Positions 1 through 10,700 of a stretch of DNA of 64,000 nt are shown here, piece after piece. The translations under genes were made by a program, and so were the position numbers. Within the stretch, counting starts at the first letter, position 1. Every line of letters starts with the position of its first letter. Origin of the DNA: an uncultured Bacteroidales bacterium (GTDB taxonomy: Bacteria; Bacteroidota; Bacteroidia; Bacteroidales; UBA932); the NCBI GenBank assembly GCA_900318015.1, contig ONJB01000002.1, positions 33,999 to 97,998 on the forward strand, in the 5' to 3' direction. Below the pieces are notes generated by a model. That model had not been told where the DNA came from. It saw only the letters and a program-made list of their open reading frames with translations, and ran no database searches.

Positions 1-1
1 T

Positions 2-595
2 TCCTGGCGTACTTCGCACGACATCAATGACACCTGGGAGTCCCTCTATGTCACGGGCTTCGAGCGGCAGCCCGGGCTCCACCCGTATGCCGGCCCCGGT
101 CACTGGAACGATCCCGACATGCTCATCGTGGGCAAGGTGGGCTGGAGCAGCAGCCTGCGCGACAGCCGGCTCACGCCGGACGAGCAGTACACGCACATCT
201 CCCTGTGGTCCCTGCTGGCCGCCAACATGCTCATCGGCTGCGACATCGCCCAAATTGACGACTTCACGTTCAACCTCCTGTGCAACAACGAGGTAAACGC
301 CGTAAACCAGGATATCCTGGGCCACCAGGCCCATCAGGATGTCGTGGAGGACGGGATGCAGATCTGGAGCCGTGACCTCTATGACGGCTCGTACGCCGTG
401 GGCATCTTCAACCTGAACGAGGCATCCGTGCCTGTCCGGCTGGATGGCGCGCTGGCCAAAATCGGCCTTGGAGCGGACTCCGTCCGTGACCTCTGGCGCC
501 AGAAAGAGATCCCTGCGGGCGCGGAATACGTCATCCCTCCCCATGGGGTGCTGTATGTGAAAGTGCGGCCCTCCGGTCAAGCCGATAGTCGGTAA
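2..595 (+). CDS. GH27 alpha-galactosidase, 3' end only (5' end lies outside the window)
   Basis: The open frame enters from the left edge and codes for the last 197 residues of a clan-D alpha-galactosidase, which releases terminal alpha-linked galactose. The fragment has the SWRT..DI segment that carries the acid/base Asp (codon at 20-22), the GHWNDPDML motif typical of GH27, and a C-terminal beta-sandwich ending at the TAA at 593-595. The nucleophile region (YDWCGY) and signal peptide lie upstream of the window. It is a close paralogue of the complete GH27 at 44091-46271: the two share an exact 59-base run (194-252 and 45888-45946) and most residues across this stretch. A perfect short inverted repeat follows one base after the stop codon. 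Identity is secure; galactose as the leaving sugar is inferred from the family. Confidence 0.93.
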   Translation, partial: SWRTSHDINDTWESLYVTGFERQPGLHPYAGPGHWNDPDMLIVGKVGWSSSLRDSRLTPDEQYTHISLWSLLAANMLIGCDIAQIDDFTFNLLCNNEVNAVNQDILGHQAHQDVVEDGMQIWSRDLYDGSYAVGIFNLNEASVPVRLDGALAKIGLGADSVRDLWRQKEIPAGAEYVIPPHGVLYVKVRPSGQADSR

Positions 596-612
596 TTTCC
601 CCATTGGGGAAA
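596..612 (+). terminator. Perfect inverted repeat just after the GH27 stop (weak terminator candidate)
   Basis: TTTCCCC at 596-602 pairs perfectly with GGGGAAA at 606-612 around a 3-base ATT loop. There is no downstream T-run, so it is not a canonical intrinsic terminator. Its place directly after a stop and before the next promoter suggests a role in 3'-end formation, or less likely an operator. Confidence 0.35.
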
Positions 613-639
613 AAGGAATGATTTTCCCGGAAGATTTCG

Positions 640-647
640 TATTTTTG
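640..647 (+). promoter_or_regulatory. Candidate Bacteroidota -7 box for the 688-28168 unit
   Basis: TATTTTTG fits TAnnTTTG. No convincing TTG lies 19-20 bases upstream, so the -33 element is weak or absent. The leader that follows carries AACTGATAACC (677-687) directly before the ATG at 688; the same AACTGATAA core precedes the genes at 28712, 32125 and 44091. Confidence 0.45.
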
Positions 648-687
648 AAGATAAGAACCACCTGAATCTGGATAACAACTGATAACC

Positions 688-2247
688 ATGAGAAAAGCTT
701 TTCTACTGGGAGTGCTGGCGCTTGCGGCGCTGGTTTCCTGCAACAAGGGGGGCGATGACCCCCGCCTTGTCATCATCACCTTCGACGGCCTGCGCTGGCA
801 GGAGCTATACGGCGGGGCCGACGAGGCACTCGTCAACGATTCCCGGTTTGTCGGGAACGTGAACGCCTTGAAGGCGAAGTATTGGCGGGAAACCGCCGAG
901 GAGCGCCGCGAGGCCCTGATGCCGTTCTTGTGGAGCTATGCCCCCGGGCATGGCTACCTGCTGGGCAACCGGACCAAGAACAGCCGGATGCAGGTGGACA
1001 ATACGATGAACTTCTCCTATCCGGGCTACAGCGAAATGTTCTGCGGCTGGGCGGACAACGAGCGGGTGAACTCGAACGACCCTGTTCCCAATCCGAACGT
1101 GAGCGTGATGGAGGTCGTGAATCAGGATCCCCGCTACAAAGGCAAGGTGATGATGTACTCCTCCTGGGAGAGCATCCGTTTTGCCATGAATAACGACCGC
1201 GGCGGGTTCCCGGGCAGCAGCGGCCATGAACCCTCCTACACGGACACCCGGGCGGCCCGGATGATGCAGGATGTGGACGCCGGCGTTCCGGACCGCGGCT
1301 TCGGGGATAGCGAACGGCTGGACTGCATCACCTTCGGCATGGCCTTCGAAACCCTGCAGCAGGAGCATCCGAAGGTGTTCTATGTGGGTTTTGGCGATAC
1401 GGACGAGTTCGCGCACAGTGGCGCTTACGACCATTATCTGGATGCCGTCCACTGGACGGACCTCTACATCCGCCGCATCGTGGAATACTGCGAGTCCGAC
1501 CCGTTCTATAAGGGCAAGACCACCTATCTGCTGACCTGCGACCACGGTCGTGGCCACGGCGCCGCATTCCGGAGCCACGGGGAAAGCGTCCGGGGCTCTG
1601 AGCAGACCTGGTTCGTCGCCTTCGGCAAGGGCATCCCCGCGCTGGGGGAGACCTCCGACAACGGCGTGTTCTATACCAAGCAGTTCGCGGCCACCATCGC
1701 CGACATCCTGGGTGTCGATTTTACGCCGGGCAACGGCGTGAAGTGCGAACCGTTCGATCCGGCTCTCCTGAATGAAGAAGCCAAGCCCGAGTACATCTCC
1801 CTGCAGGCCGTCAAGGCGACGCCTAAGGGCAAGGGCGTGCGGTATGCCTACAATGAGGGAAACTTCATGAGCTGCAAGGAGGTCCTGGCCGCTCCCGTGA
1901 AGAAGAAAGGCATCACCCCCGTTTTCGGCACCGACGCCGTCAAGCAGCGGGAAGACCACTTCGGCATCGTGTTCAACGGACTGATGAAGATCGACCAGGA
2001 AGGGGAATATGTCCTTTCCATCTGTACGGACGACGGGTCCAAGGGCTGGCTGGACGGCCAGCTCATCTGGGACGTGGACCGAGACGGAGGCGGTTTCAAG
2101 GATGTCTTCCTCAAGCTGGAGGCAGGCTATCACCGCCTGGAGGTCCAGTATTTCGAGAATTACGGTGGCGATGAGGTGACCATCGGCCTGGAAGGCCCCG
2201 GTATCGCGGTGGACAACCTCCCGGCCTCCATGCTCTATTACGAGTAG
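688..2247 (+). CDS. Alkaline-phosphatase-superfamily lipoprotein with C-terminal PA14-like module
   Basis: A 519-residue lipoprotein whose signal peptide ends in a LVSC lipobox (Cys18). Residues 24-370 have the alkaline phosphatase/sulfatase/phosphopentomutase fold: TFDG with metal ligand Asp33, a Ser-rich FSYPGYSE segment where the nucleophile is expected, GDTDEFAH (Asp237, His243) and CDHGRGHG (Asp285, His286). Such enzymes hydrolyse phosphate mono- or diesters or sulfate esters; the sequence does not say which. Residues about 384-519 form a PA14-like beta-sandwich with the TDDGS motif, very similar to the tail of the GH3 at 5111, so the enzyme is probably tethered to the cell surface or periplasm and held on carbohydrate. 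It opens a long run of closely spaced plus-strand genes; the next start is 3 bases after its stop. Confidence is high for the fold and low for the substrate. Confidence 0.85.
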   Translation: MRKAFLLGVLALAALVSCNKGGDDPRLVIITFDGLRWQELYGGADEALVNDSRFVGNVNALKAKYWRETAEERREALMPFLWSYAPGHGYLLGNRTKNSRMQVDNTMNFSYPGYSEMFCGWADNERVNSNDPVPNPNVSVMEVVNQDPRYKGKVMMYSSWESIRFAMNNDRGGFPGSSGHEPSYTDTRAARMMQDVDAGVPDRGFGDSERLDCITFGMAFETLQQEHPKVFYVGFGDTDEFAHSGAYDHYLDAVHWTDLYIRRIVEYCESDPFYKGKTTYLLTCDHGRGHGAAFRSHGESVRGSEQTWFVAFGKGIPALGETSDNGVFYTKQFAATIADILGVDFTPGNGVKCEPFDPALLNEEAKPEYISLQAVKATPKGKGVRYAYNEGNFMSCKEVLAAPVKKKGITPVFGTDAVKQREDHFGIVFNGLMKIDQEGEYVLSICTDDGSKGWLDGQLIWDVDRDGGGFKDVFLKLEAGYHRLEVQYFENYGGDEVTIGLEGPGIAVDNLPASMLYYE

Positions 2248-2250
2248 GAC

Positions 2251-5073
2251 GTGAAAGCGCTCATCCCTTCCTGTTTCGCCCTGTTGCTGCTGGCCGCCTG
2301 TGGCCGGCAGCCGGCGGATCAGGTGAACGTGTTCAACGGAACGGATTTCGCCGGGAATACCTTTCCCGGCGCAACCGTCCCTTTCGGTGCCGTCCAGCTG
2401 AGTCCGGACACCGAGGTGAACACCTGCTCCGGGTATCGCTACGGCGACGGCACCATCCTGGGATTCAGCCACACGCACCTTTCCGGGACCGGTTGCCCGG
2501 ACTTGGGCGACTTTCTGGTGACTCCCGGGCTGGACGTCGTGGAACCGCTTCCTTTCTCCCATCAGGATGAGAAGGCCCGCCCGGGGTACTACAAGGTTTC
2601 ATTTGCCAAGGGCATCACTGCGGAACTGACCGCAACAGCCAACGCCGGCCTGCATCGGTACACGTTCAAAGGGGAGGGGACCCGTCTCATCCGGATTGAC
2701 GCCCGGCACTGTGTCGGCGGCTGGTGCAAGGCTGCGGAATACCGGTTGTACCTGGACGGGTCGGATATTCTGGGCTATCGCCGGGTGACAGGCTGGGCGG
2801 ACGACCGGGAAGTGTATTTCTCCGCTGTCTTTTCAGAACCGTTCCTGTCGATGAACGAACCGGAACCCGGCGTGATGGAGTTCTCCTTTGCCGATGACCT
2901 GAAACAAGTGAAGCTGTACATCGGCATTTCCGGCGTGAATGCGAACGGAGCCCGGGCGAACCGGGTGAAGGAAACGGCCGGCGCCCGGTTCGACGACCTC
3001 CGGAAGCGGGCCGGTATCATCTGGGCGGACGCTTTCGACCGCATCCGGGTCAAGGGCGGCCCGACAGACGTGTTCTACACGAACTTCTACCACACCTTCG
3101 TCACGCCCAACCGCATCGACGACTTCGACGGCCGTTACCGGGACCAGGCGGGCCGGAACCGCCAGCTGCCGGAAGGCCGCCACTTCTATTCCACGCTGTC
3201 GCTGTGGGACACGTTCCGGGCCTGGCATCCGCTGCAGACGCTGCTGGATACGACCTTTGTCAATGACCTGGTCCGCAGCATGCTGGATGACTATGACTGC
3301 CGGGGCGAACTCCCGATTTGGCCGCTCGCCAGCGACGAGACCGGCTGCATGATCGGCTACCACAGCGTGTCGGTCATCGCCGACGCCTGGCTCCGGGGCA
3401 TCCGTGGTTTCGACGGCGAAAAGGCCCTCGCGGCCATGGTGGCCTCCTCCAACAAGGCCAATGTCAATGCCTCCGACCTGTATCTCGAATACGGATGGAT
3501 TCCCGCCGACCGGAAGATCGAATCCGTCTCACAGACGCTGGAATTCGCCTACGACGACTGGTGCATCGCCCGGATGGCCGAGTCCCTGGGCCATGCCGAC
3601 CTTGCCGCGGAATATGACCGCCGCGCCCGCAGCTACCGGGAGGTTTTCGATCCGTCAAGCGGTTTCATGCGCGGAAAGAACACCGATGGGACCTGGTCCA
3701 CGGCCTTCGACCCGTTGTCCGGTTCCCGGGATTACACCGAGGCGACCCCTTGGCAGTACCGCTTCTTCGTCCCGCATGACATGGCGGGCATGGCCTCGCT
3801 GCTGGGCGGGCAGGAAGCGCTCCGGAACGCGTTGGATTCCCTCTTCACCTACCAGCCTGCCGGCCAGGGCATCCTGGATCCTGACATTCGCGGAATCGTC
3901 GGCCAGTATGCCCACGGCAACGAGCCTGACCACAACTTCCCGTGGCTGTTCTGCTGGGCCGGCGCTCCTTCCAAGACCCAGGAGTTCGTGCGCGTGATCC
4001 TGACGGAAGCCTATTCCACCGATCCCGGCGGCATCAGCGGCAATGAGGACTGCGGCCAGATGGGGGCCTGGTATGTACTGGCTTCTCTGGGCCTGTATCC
4101 CGTCTGCCCGGGCTCCGGCGAGTATATCCTGACGGCACCGCTCTTCCGCGAGTCCGTCATCCGGCTGGCGAATGGCAAGACCTTGACCATCCGGGCGGAC
4201 AACCCCAGCCGACCCTACATCGCCGGCGTGGAGCTGAACGGAAAACCGGTGGACCGGAACTGGCTCACCTATGACGAAATCATGGGTGGCGGCGTGCTGT
4301 CGTTCAAGCTTTCCCCGAAGCCCGTCGCGGAGCGGGAAAACCTGCCTGTGCCCTATTCGCTCACCACGGAGCCTTTTGTCTGTCCGCCTGCCATCGAGGG
4401 CGACCTGGTCCTGTTCCCGGACGAGGCGGAGGTGACGCTTTCCTGCCGGACGGAAGGAGCCGCCATCCACTACACGCTGGACGGAACCGAGCCTGTGGAG
4501 ACCAGCCCGCTCTACGAAGGACCGTTCCGCATCGACGGGTCCTGTATCATCCGCGCCCGGGCTTTCAAGGACGGTCTCCCGCCGTCCCCGGTCACCGGAC
4601 GTACGGCGCACAAACTGTACTTCCAGCCGTCCGTGGAACGTGCCGGCTTGCAGCCCGGCTGCCGTTACACCTACCACACGGCGAATTTCCAGCTCGTTTC
4701 CCAGGTGGAACCCGATCCGCCGGAGGCGACCGGGACGATGAAGGAACCTTCCATCGCCGGCGCCCCCGACGAAGATCATTTCGCCTATCTCTTCTCCGGT
4801 TTCATCGACATCCCGGAGGATGGCATCTGGTCCTTCGCGCTCAGGAGCGACGACGGCAGCGCCCTTTGGATCGACGGGGTGAATGTGGTGAACAACGACG
4901 GCTCCCACAGCACCGCCACGGCGGCAGGAACCATCCCGCTCATGAAGGGCTTGCATCCTTACAAGCTGGTGTACTTCGAAGATTATGAAGGCCAGGAACT
5001 GTCCTGGACCTGGAAAGCGCCGGGCGCGGTGGATTTCCAGCCGGTCCCGGCATCCCGGCTCTTCTATAAGTAG
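2251..5073 (+). CDS. GH92 alpha-mannosidase lipoprotein with chitobiase-like and PA14 modules
   Basis: A 940-residue lipoprotein (LLAAC lipobox) that appears to start at GTG 2251, three bases after the previous stop. Residues about 22-700 are a GH92 exo-alpha-mannosidase: the VNVFNGT and PGATVPFG opening, GFSHTHLSGTG, and HGNEP at 555-559. GH92 enzymes are Ca2+-dependent, inverting and remove terminal alpha-mannose. Residues about 705-790 match the CHB_HEX_C_1-type beta-sandwich (YTLDGTEP, then RARAFKDG). Residues about 795-940 are a PA14-like module (SDDGSALWIDG). The same three-module order is the second half of the protein at 15222. The extra C-terminal modules make it longer than a typical GH92 (about 750 residues). 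Linkage specificity cannot be read from the sequence. Confidence 0.9.
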   Translation: MKALIPSCFALLLLAACGRQPADQVNVFNGTDFAGNTFPGATVPFGAVQLSPDTEVNTCSGYRYGDGTILGFSHTHLSGTGCPDLGDFLVTPGLDVVEPLPFSHQDEKARPGYYKVSFAKGITAELTATANAGLHRYTFKGEGTRLIRIDARHCVGGWCKAAEYRLYLDGSDILGYRRVTGWADDREVYFSAVFSEPFLSMNEPEPGVMEFSFADDLKQVKLYIGISGVNANGARANRVKETAGARFDDLRKRAGIIWADAFDRIRVKGGPTDVFYTNFYHTFVTPNRIDDFDGRYRDQAGRNRQLPEGRHFYSTLSLWDTFRAWHPLQTLLDTTFVNDLVRSMLDDYDCRGELPIWPLASDETGCMIGYHSVSVIADAWLRGIRGFDGEKALAAMVASSNKANVNASDLYLEYGWIPADRKIESVSQTLEFAYDDWCIARMAESLGHADLAAEYDRRARSYREVFDPSSGFMRGKNTDGTWSTAFDPLSGSRDYTEATPWQYRFFVPHDMAGMASLLGGQEALRNALDSLFTYQPAGQGILDPDIRGIVGQYAHGNEPDHNFPWLFCWAGAPSKTQEFVRVILTEAYSTDPGGISGNEDCGQMGAWYVLASLGLYPVCPGSGEYILTAPLFRESVIRLANGKTLTIRADNPSRPYIAGVELNGKPVDRNWLTYDEIMGGGVLSFKLSPKPVAERENLPVPYSLTTEPFVCPPAIEGDLVLFPDEAEVTLSCRTEGAAIHYTLDGTEPVETSPLYEGPFRIDGSCIIRARAFKDGLPPSPVTGRTAHKLYFQPSVERAGLQPGCRYTYHTANFQLVSQVEPDPPEATGTMKEPSIAGAPDEDHFAYLFSGFIDIPEDGIWSFALRSDDGSALWIDGVNVVNNDGSHSTATAAGTIPLMKGLHPYKLVYFEDYEGQELSWTWKAPGAVDFQPVPASRLFYK

Positions 5074-5110
5074 CTGTTTTTCAGCATCAAGCGATTTGAA
5101 TCAAGCATCT

Positions 5111-7789
5111 ATGAGAAAGTGCTGTTTGACGGTAGGTCTGTTTTTATCCCTGGTGGCGGCCCTGGCACAGCCGCAACTGCGGAAAGACAATATCGACGAG
5201 GTCTTGAAGGCCCTGACCCTCGAGGAGAAAGCCTCCCTCCTGGTGGGAACCAGTTCCGACAACCTGGTCCCGGGCCTGGCGGGGGGAACGCGGGCCATCC
5301 CGCGTCTGGGGATTCCCCAGACCGTCTTCTCCGACGGCCCGGCCGGCGTCCGGATCGATCCCTACAGGGATCCCGCCCATACGGTGGCGACAGGGTTCCC
5401 GGTGGGAACGCTCCTGGCCAGTTCGTGGGACATCGACCTGGTGGAGCGTACGACCGCCGTCCTGGGCAACGAGGTCTTGGAATATGGGGTGGACGTGCTG
5501 CTCGCTCCAGGCATGAACATCCACCGGAATCCGCTCAACGGCCGGAACTTCGAGTACTTCTCGGAGGATCCGCTCCTCTCCGGCAAGATAGCGGCGGCCT
5601 ATGTGCGGGGCATCCAGGGCAATGGGACCGGAACCTCCATCAAGCACTATGCGGTGAACAACCAGGAGACGAACCGGACCGAGAATGATGCGCTGGTGAG
5701 CCGACGGGCCCTCCGGGAGATCTATCTGAAGAATTTCGAGATCGCGGTGAAGGAGGGGAAACCCTGGACGGTGATGAGTTCCTACAACAAACTCAATGGG
5801 AAGTACACCCAGCAGGACTACGAACTCCTGACCACCGTCCTCCGGGACGAGTGGGGGTACGACGGCATCGTGATTACGGACTGGGGGCTCAAGGACAACA
5901 CCGCCCTGTCGGTCAAGGCCGGCAACGACCTGATGGATCCGGGTTCCGATGTGGAGATCGAGCGCATCCTCGCGGGGGTCCGGGACGGAAGCATCTCCCT
6001 GGAAGAGATCGACCGCAACGTCCGGTGGATCCTGGAGTACGTCGTGAAGACGCCCCGTTTCCGGAAATATCCCTATTCCAGCCACCCCGACCTGAAAGCC
6101 CATGCCCTTGCGGCGCGGGAAGCGGCGGCCGAGTCCATCGTCCTGCTCCGCAACGAACGGCATGCACTGCCCCTGACGGGTCGTGAAAGAGTGGCTTTGT
6201 ATGGCGTTTCCAGCGAGAATTTCATTGCCGGCGGAACCGGTTCCGGCGATGTGACCAAGCCTTATGTGGTCACCATGACCCAGGCCCTGGAAAACACCGG
6301 ATTCACCCTGGACGAGGGTCTCAAGAAATATTACGCGCTAGAGGCGCAGGCCCTGAAGCACCGCTTCACGATCGAGCCCGTGGAGGATAACGAGTATCGG
6401 GAGGAACCGTTTCTCACCGCCTCGTCCATCGGGTTCCAGGCTTCCCTGAACGATGTGGCCGTGGTGGTCTTCGGACGCCAGGCCGGGGAAGGGAAGGACC
6501 GGCACGTGGAGAACGACTTCGAACTCTCCGCCACGGAGCGGGAACTGCTGGTGAACCTGAACAAGGCCTATCGTCCCCGAGGGAAGCGGGTGGTGGTGGT
6601 CCTCAATGTGGGCGGGGTCGTGGAAACGGCTTCCTGGAAGCATCTGGTGGACGCCATCGTGCTGCCCTGGGCACCAGGCCAGGAAGGCGCCAATGCCATC
6701 GCCGATGTCCTGACGGGGAAGGTGAATCCGTCCGGCAAGCTGCCTATGACTTTCCCGTGCGGCTTCCTGGACATCCCCTCGTCGGCCGATTTCCCGTTCG
6801 ACTACGATCCGCTCTCTCCCTATCACGCGAAGGAAAACGTGGATTTCACCAGCTACTCGGAGGATATCTGGGTGGGCTACCGCTATTTCCAGACGGTGGG
6901 CGCGGAGGTTTCCTATCCCTTCGGCCATGGCCTCAGCTACACCTGTTTCGGCTATTCCAAACCCGTCGTCAAGGCCGGCCCGGACGGGTTCACCGCTTCC
7001 ATCACCGTTACCAATACGGGCGACGTGGCCGGTAAGGAGGTGGTGCAGCTCTATGTGGGCGCCCCGGCCGGCGGCCTGGAGAAACCGGTGTACGAACTCA
7101 AGGGGTTCGGGAAGACCCGGCTCCTCCAACCCGGTGAGAGCCAGGTGATTACTATGAAGGTGGACAACTACTCCCTGGCTTCTTTCAATGAACTTACATC
7201 CGCCTGGGAGGCTGCGGAAGGATCGTATCGGATCCTCTTCGGCGCTTCTTCCGCCGATATCCGCGCCACTGCAGCCTACCAGCTCAAGAAGCCTCTTTCC
7301 TGGCCGGTAAACGATGTGTTCCGGATGCAGCGCGGAGACTATTTCCCGGCCGTGAAGGACGCTGCTCCTGTCGGTCAGGGCCTTCGTTACAGCTACCGGG
7401 AAGGCGAATACATGAATGTGAAAGGCTTTCTCTCCGCACCGGAGAAGACCTCCGGGATCACGACCGTCATCACCTCCGCCCTTAAGGAGCGGAAAGACCA
7501 TTTCTGCCTCATTTTCACGGGCCTCCTCAAAGTGGACCGTGACGGCGTCTATCGGCTTTTCCTCCGCTCCGACGACGGTTCGCGCCTGGTGCTGGACGGC
7601 AAGCCCGTGCTGGACCTGGACTACGACGGCGGCGGATACCAGGAGGTCTGGCTGACCATGGAAGCCGGCTTCCACCGGCTGGAGATCGACTTCTGGGACA
7701 ATTTTGCCGAGGAATATATCGAAGTGGGCCTGAAGGGCCCCGGCATCTCCGCGTACAACCTTCCTGCATCCCTGTTGTTCCATGAATAG
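5111..7789 (+). CDS. GH3 beta-glycosidase with C-terminal PA14-like module
   Basis: An 892-residue secreted enzyme. ATG 5111 is chosen because it gives a proper signal peptide (cleavage near ALAQPQ); an in-frame extension upstream overlaps the GH92 gene and lacks export features. Residues about 25-740 are a complete GH3: (alpha/beta)8 domain with IKHYAVNNQE and the nucleophile Asp257 in GIVITDWGL, the alpha/beta sandwich with acid/base candidates around NDFELSATE, and the fibronectin-III-like domain (YPFGHGLSYT onward). GH3 enzymes remove beta-linked glucose, xylose or related sugars. Residues about 758-892 are a PA14-like domain placed after the FnIII domain; in most PA14-GH3 enzymes it is inserted within the catalytic part, so this position is less usual. 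The next gene overlaps its end by 8 bases, suggesting coupled translation. Confidence 0.93.
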   Translation: MRKCCLTVGLFLSLVAALAQPQLRKDNIDEVLKALTLEEKASLLVGTSSDNLVPGLAGGTRAIPRLGIPQTVFSDGPAGVRIDPYRDPAHTVATGFPVGTLLASSWDIDLVERTTAVLGNEVLEYGVDVLLAPGMNIHRNPLNGRNFEYFSEDPLLSGKIAAAYVRGIQGNGTGTSIKHYAVNNQETNRTENDALVSRRALREIYLKNFEIAVKEGKPWTVMSSYNKLNGKYTQQDYELLTTVLRDEWGYDGIVITDWGLKDNTALSVKAGNDLMDPGSDVEIERILAGVRDGSISLEEIDRNVRWILEYVVKTPRFRKYPYSSHPDLKAHALAAREAAAESIVLLRNERHALPLTGRERVALYGVSSENFIAGGTGSGDVTKPYVVTMTQALENTGFTLDEGLKKYYALEAQALKHRFTIEPVEDNEYREEPFLTASSIGFQASLNDVAVVVFGRQAGEGKDRHVENDFELSATERELLVNLNKAYRPRGKRVVVVLNVGGVVETASWKHLVDAIVLPWAPGQEGANAIADVLTGKVNPSGKLPMTFPCGFLDIPSSADFPFDYDPLSPYHAKENVDFTSYSEDIWVGYRYFQTVGAEVSYPFGHGLSYTCFGYSKPVVKAGPDGFTASITVTNTGDVAGKEVVQLYVGAPAGGLEKPVYELKGFGKTRLLQPGESQVITMKVDNYSLASFNELTSAWEAAEGSYRILFGASSADIRATAAYQLKKPLSWPVNDVFRMQRGDYFPAVKDAAPVGQGLRYSYREGEYMNVKGFLSAPEKTSGITTVITSALKERKDHFCLIFTGLLKVDRDGVYRLFLRSDDGSRLVLDGKPVLDLDYDGGGYQEVWLTMEAGFHRLEIDFWDNFAEEYIEVGLKGPGISAYNLPASLLFHE

Positions 7790-10700
7790 AAGAATCGCCC
7801 TCGTTATCGCCGTGCTGATGGTGCTGGCTTCCTGCGGCCGGTCGAAGTCTGCCTCGGAAAACGCACCCCTGTGGGAACCTCCGAAAGAGGTCCTCGTCGA
7901 AATTGACCGGACCCTGGGCTGTCCCGAGGTGACGGATGCGCCGAATCAGTGGATTGCCTTCCGGAAGGACGTCCGGCTGGACGCCGTTCCGGCATCCGCC
8001 CCGGCGCGGATCGCCGTGGACAGCAAATATTGGCTCTGGGTGAACGGCCGGCTCGTGGTCTTCGAAGGCGGGCTGAAACGCGGGCCCAATCCGCAGGACA
8101 GCTATTTCGATGAGACGGACCTGGCGCCTTATCTCCGGAAGGGAGACAACCAGGTGGCCCTGCTGCTCTGGTACTTCGGCAAGGACGGATTCTCGCACCT
8201 GGGCAGCGGACAGCCGCAGATGTGGTTCGATTCGCCCGATCTCGGGGACGCTCCCTGGATGTGCCGGGTCCATCCCGCCTATGGGACGGCCGTGGACCTT
8301 CCCGCACCCAATTACCGGCTGCCCGAGTCCAGCATCGCCTTCGATGCCCGGAAGGACCTGGGGAACTGGCAGACGGGCCCGCTGGAGGGCTTTGTTCCGG
8401 CGGTTGCCCTGAACAATACGCTGGGCGTCCTGCATTCGCGTCCCATTCCGCAGTGGAAGGACTTTGGAATCCAGGCCGTTGCCTTTGAAACCCGTCCCGG
8501 AGCCGAGGCCGACACCCTGGTCGCCTTGCTTCCGCACAACATGCAGATGACCCCCGTGCTGTCGGTGGAAGACGCGGAAGGCGGGCACCGGATCGTGATT
8601 GAGACCGACCATGCCCGGGTTGGAGAAGAGTGCTTACGCGCGGAGTATGTGACCAAGGCTGGCGAGCAGGAATATGAATCCCTGGGCTGGCTCAGCGGAC
8701 AGCGGATCATCCTGACAGTGGACCATGGCGCCAAGGTGACGGCCCTGAAATACCGGGAAACCGGGTATGATGCCTCGCCGGACGGCACTTTCACCTGCTC
8801 CGACCCATTTTACAACCGCTTCTGGGAAAAGGGTTTGCGGACCATCTATGTCAATGCCCGCGACACTTTCTTCGACTGCCCGGACCGGGAGCGGGGACAG
8901 TGGTGGGGTGACATCGTGACCATCCTCGGGGAGAGTTTCTACACCTATTCCCCGTCCCTGTACTCCCTGATCCGCAAGGGAATCCGCGAACTTTGCGACT
9001 GGCAGCGTCCGGACGACATCCTCTTCTCGCCCATCCCCGGCAATTATGGGGTGGAGCTGCCCTGCCAGATGCTGGCCGCCGTGGGCCGTTACGGCATCTG
9101 GAACTATTACCTGAACACCGGCGACCTGGAGACCGTCCGGCATGCCTATCCGATCGTCAAGAAGTACCTGGCCACCTATCATATCGGCAAGGACGGACTG
9201 GTGGAATGGCACGACGGCGACTGGAACTGGGGGGACTGGGGCGACAACCGGGACATGCGCCTGCTGCAGAACCTGTGGTACGTGCTGGCCTTGCAGTCCG
9301 TCTCCGACATGGCCGATGCGATCGGACTTCAGGGCGAAGGCTCCGGGTACTGGGCGCAGATGCTGGCCTTGTGCGAGGCCATCAACCGTGCTGCCTGGAC
9401 AGGAACCTGCTACCGGCATCCGGAGTATCAGGGGGAAACCGACGACCGGGTGAACGCCCTGGCGGTCCTGGCCGGTCTGGCCGACCGGGACCAGTACGAT
9501 GCGCTCTTCGAGGTCTTCAGGACCCAGGAGCATGCCAGCCCCTACATGGAGAAGTACGTGATGGAAGCGCTCTTTGCCATCGGCCACGGAGATTATGCGC
9601 TGGAGCGGGAACGCAGGAGATACGATTTCATGGTCAATCATCCCGATCACGACACCCTCTTCGAGAACTGGAACGTGGGGGTGGACGGAGACTGGAACTG
9701 CGGCAGTGTGAACCATGCCTGGAGCGGCGGCCCGCTGGCCGTCATCCCGGCCCGGATGCTGGGCATCACGCCCCTGGAGCCCGGCTGGAAGCGTTTTTCC
9801 GTACGGCCGGATGCCGCCGTCTTTGACGAATGCGCCCTCTCGTTCCCCACGGTGGCGGGTACGATTTCTGTCACTTACAGCCGGAGCGGCGACTTCATGG
9901 AAGTGGTCGTGCCGGAAGGAACGCTCGCGGAGCTTTCCCTCCCGGAAACTTATCTTCGCAAGGCCCTCGGGCCGGGCAAGCATCGTCTCCCGCTCACTTT
10001 CAAGCAGGAGAACACCGCCGGCATGAAGTTCCGGGACGCTTCCCTTCCCGTGGAAAAGCGCGTGAAGGACTTGATGGGACGTCTGACCACCGAAGAGAAG
10101 GTGCAGCAGATCACGGCCCAGCTCCTGTATGGGGGCGAGTTCTATGTGAAACGGAATTATCCGGCCGGCCATATCCGGAATGTGGGACATTTCCTCAAGG
10201 GAGCCACGCCCCGGGAAGTGGCCGACGCCATCAACGAGGATACCCGCCGCTCCATGGCGGCCAGCCGCTGGGGGATTCCGGTGCTGCAGCACGGCGAAGC
10301 CCTGCACGGCGCCCAGTGGGGGAGCGCCACCTGCTTCCCGCAGAGCATCGCCATGGGGGCGACGTTCGATGATGACCTCTATTACCGGGTGGGCCAGGTG
10401 GTGGCCGAGGAACTGCGCGCCGTGGGCGTACGGCAGGTCTATGCACCGGTCATCAACATCACGCGGGACCAGCGCTGGGGCCGGGGGCAGGAAAGCTACG
10501 GCGAGGATGTGCTGCTGAATTCCCGGATGGGCGTCGCCTACGTCAAAGCCCTGGAAGAGGGCGGCGTCGTAGCTACACCCAAGCATTTCGTGGACAATTA
10601 CGGGGAAGGCGGGCACGATTCCTTCGCTTCCACGACTTCGTGGAGAGAACTGCGGGAAGTGTACCTGGAGCCCTTCCGCGCTTGCGTCGAGGAAGGTGGA

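Noticed and set aside
805-2562. Minus-strand frame of 585 codons opposite the phosphatase gene
   Set aside because: It runs through two genes, is His/Val/Gly-rich low-quality sequence and has no start context; it is a shadow frame.
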